Source of the DNA: Adiantum capillus-veneris
Lineage: Eukaryota; Streptophyta; Polypodiopsida; Polypodiales; Pteridaceae
Reading direction: 5' to 3'
Length of the DNA stretch: 64,000 nucleotides
NCBI GenBank assembly: GCA_014529385.2
Contig: CM043966.1
Span: 106,591,587 to 106,655,586 of the forward strand
In this document: positions 63,241-64,000 of the stretch, piece after piece
Layout of the letters: every line of letters starts with the position of its first letter
Position numbering within the stretch: position 1 is the stretch's first letter
Position numbers and translations under genes: made by a program
Notes under the pieces: model-generated
Seen by the model: only the letters and a program-made list of their open reading frames with translations
What the model was told of the DNA's origin: nothing
Database searches by the model: none

Positions 63241-64000
63241 CTTGCAAAAATCTCAACCTCTTATTTGTGAGGTTAGCTAGTTCCTTTGTGTAGCCTTTGC
63301 TCTTGGGTAACTTGGATACTTGTGTACACAAGATCAAGCACTTTGCCTCTTATCCCTTTGAGTGATTAGTTTAATTTTCTCTCCGAAGTCTTCATTGAAA
63401 TTCAAAAAAATTACAAAAATTTTGAAACTTAGTCAAAATTTGACAATTCAAGGCCTAACTTGAAGAAGGTCTTTGAGAGTGATATTGGAGTCAGTTTGGC
63501 TCAATTAAAGTATTTCTAGAAATCTTGCAAGATGGCCTAAAGGTTGGTATGGTCAAATTCTCTATTTGGGCTAAATGGCAATGATCGTGGTAGCTGTCAT
63601 TGATGAGCTTTTTGAGCCTAGTCACTTTTTTGTTGGTTGGTCTCTGACTGGTGAGTCTTTTAACACTCTGTATGAAGTGTTTGAATGCTTTTTCATGCAT
63701 GTTTGTTCAATTATCAAATTTGGCTTTTGACATTTAGTTTTTGGGTGATCATAGGGACTTTAACTGGTCCAAATGAGTCATGGAAGGTATATCTAGGATC
63801 CTTGCACTACTAGGAATCAAATGAAACCTACTTGGTCCAAAACAAGCTCAAGTGGCAGCTTGAATTTTTGGAGTTTGACCTGTCAAAAGGTACCTTGTTT
63901 CCCCGAGTCTGGTCCACTTAGGCAATTTTGAGATCCTGCTAGTATGTGATGGAGATGAAAATGCGGCAGGTGGCCGTAGCCGTGGTAGGTGTCACGGTTA
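63241..64000. other. No recognisable gene; LTR-like composition
   Basis: Recurring TTTTGAA, CAAAATTTGAC and GGTCCAA words resemble 20-21 kb. It may be the LTR or leader of block A, which would be transcribed leftward from beyond the window, but no LTR border or primer site was found. Confidence 0.35.

Overview
This looks like nuclear DNA of a land plant with a large, repeat-filled genome. A seed-free plant such as a fern is my guess, but nothing seen fixes the lineage. Coding capacity is almost all mobile-element derived: Ty3/gypsy and Ty1/copia polyproteins full of stops and frameshifts, long dinucleotide tracts, minisatellites and foldback elements. I recognise no housekeeping gene, rRNA, tRNA or CRISPR array.

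The most unusual part is 2.4-13 kb. Positions 2407-8117 form a 5.7-kb DNA transposon of hAT-like type. It has CAGGGATTT terminal inverted repeats and a perfect 8-bp target duplication (ATTAAATC at 2399-2406 and 8118-8125). It carries no recognisable transposase. It carries a protein-kinase-like reading frame with one in-frame TGA just before the catalytic loop, and an intact coiled-coil RING-H2 reading frame. Tandem arrays lie at both sides, and each end has a GC-rich block plus TATA box, both pointing inward. Next to it are two palindromic hairpin elements. Then, on the minus strand, comes a divergent histone H3-like gene: it keeps the ARTKQTAR tail and the histone fold, has isoleucine at position 9, and has a long acidic/basic linker. 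Directly upstream is a decayed multi-exon gene with very short introns (67, 72 and 83 nt) whose exon phases agree.

Region by region: 52-1640 is a collapsed gypsy element with an inverted internal scrap. 13.9-15.4 kb is a degenerate copia gag. 15.4-20.0 kb is a minus-strand coiled-coil/gag-like coding remnant split by a 1.76-kb foldback element (17236-18997). 20-23 kb is non-coding but holds four copies of one 18-nt palindrome. 23.0-26.4 kb is a minus-strand gypsy pol with a protease on the wrong side. 28.5-29.7 kb is a plus-strand gag. 29.9-32.1 kb holds a ~635-bp direct repeat pair. 32537-33091 is a second foldback element. 36.2-38.0 kb is a 5'-truncated gypsy RNase H-integrase, followed by LTR-like DNA to 40.4 kb.

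At 40441-45313 a copia element (5' LTR almost lost, full 787-bp 3' LTR) abuts the 3' LTR of a minus-strand chromodomain-type gypsy element (45314-52071) with a full 1.6-kb 5' LTR. Beyond it are a copia scrap, a 64-bp minisatellite, a ~270-bp satellite, and two successive related gag-protease blocks (55.7-58.9 and 59.6-63.2 kb), both minus strand and without reverse transcriptase. Reading frames, motifs and repeat matches were read by eye; family names rest on recognised motifs, not on searches.
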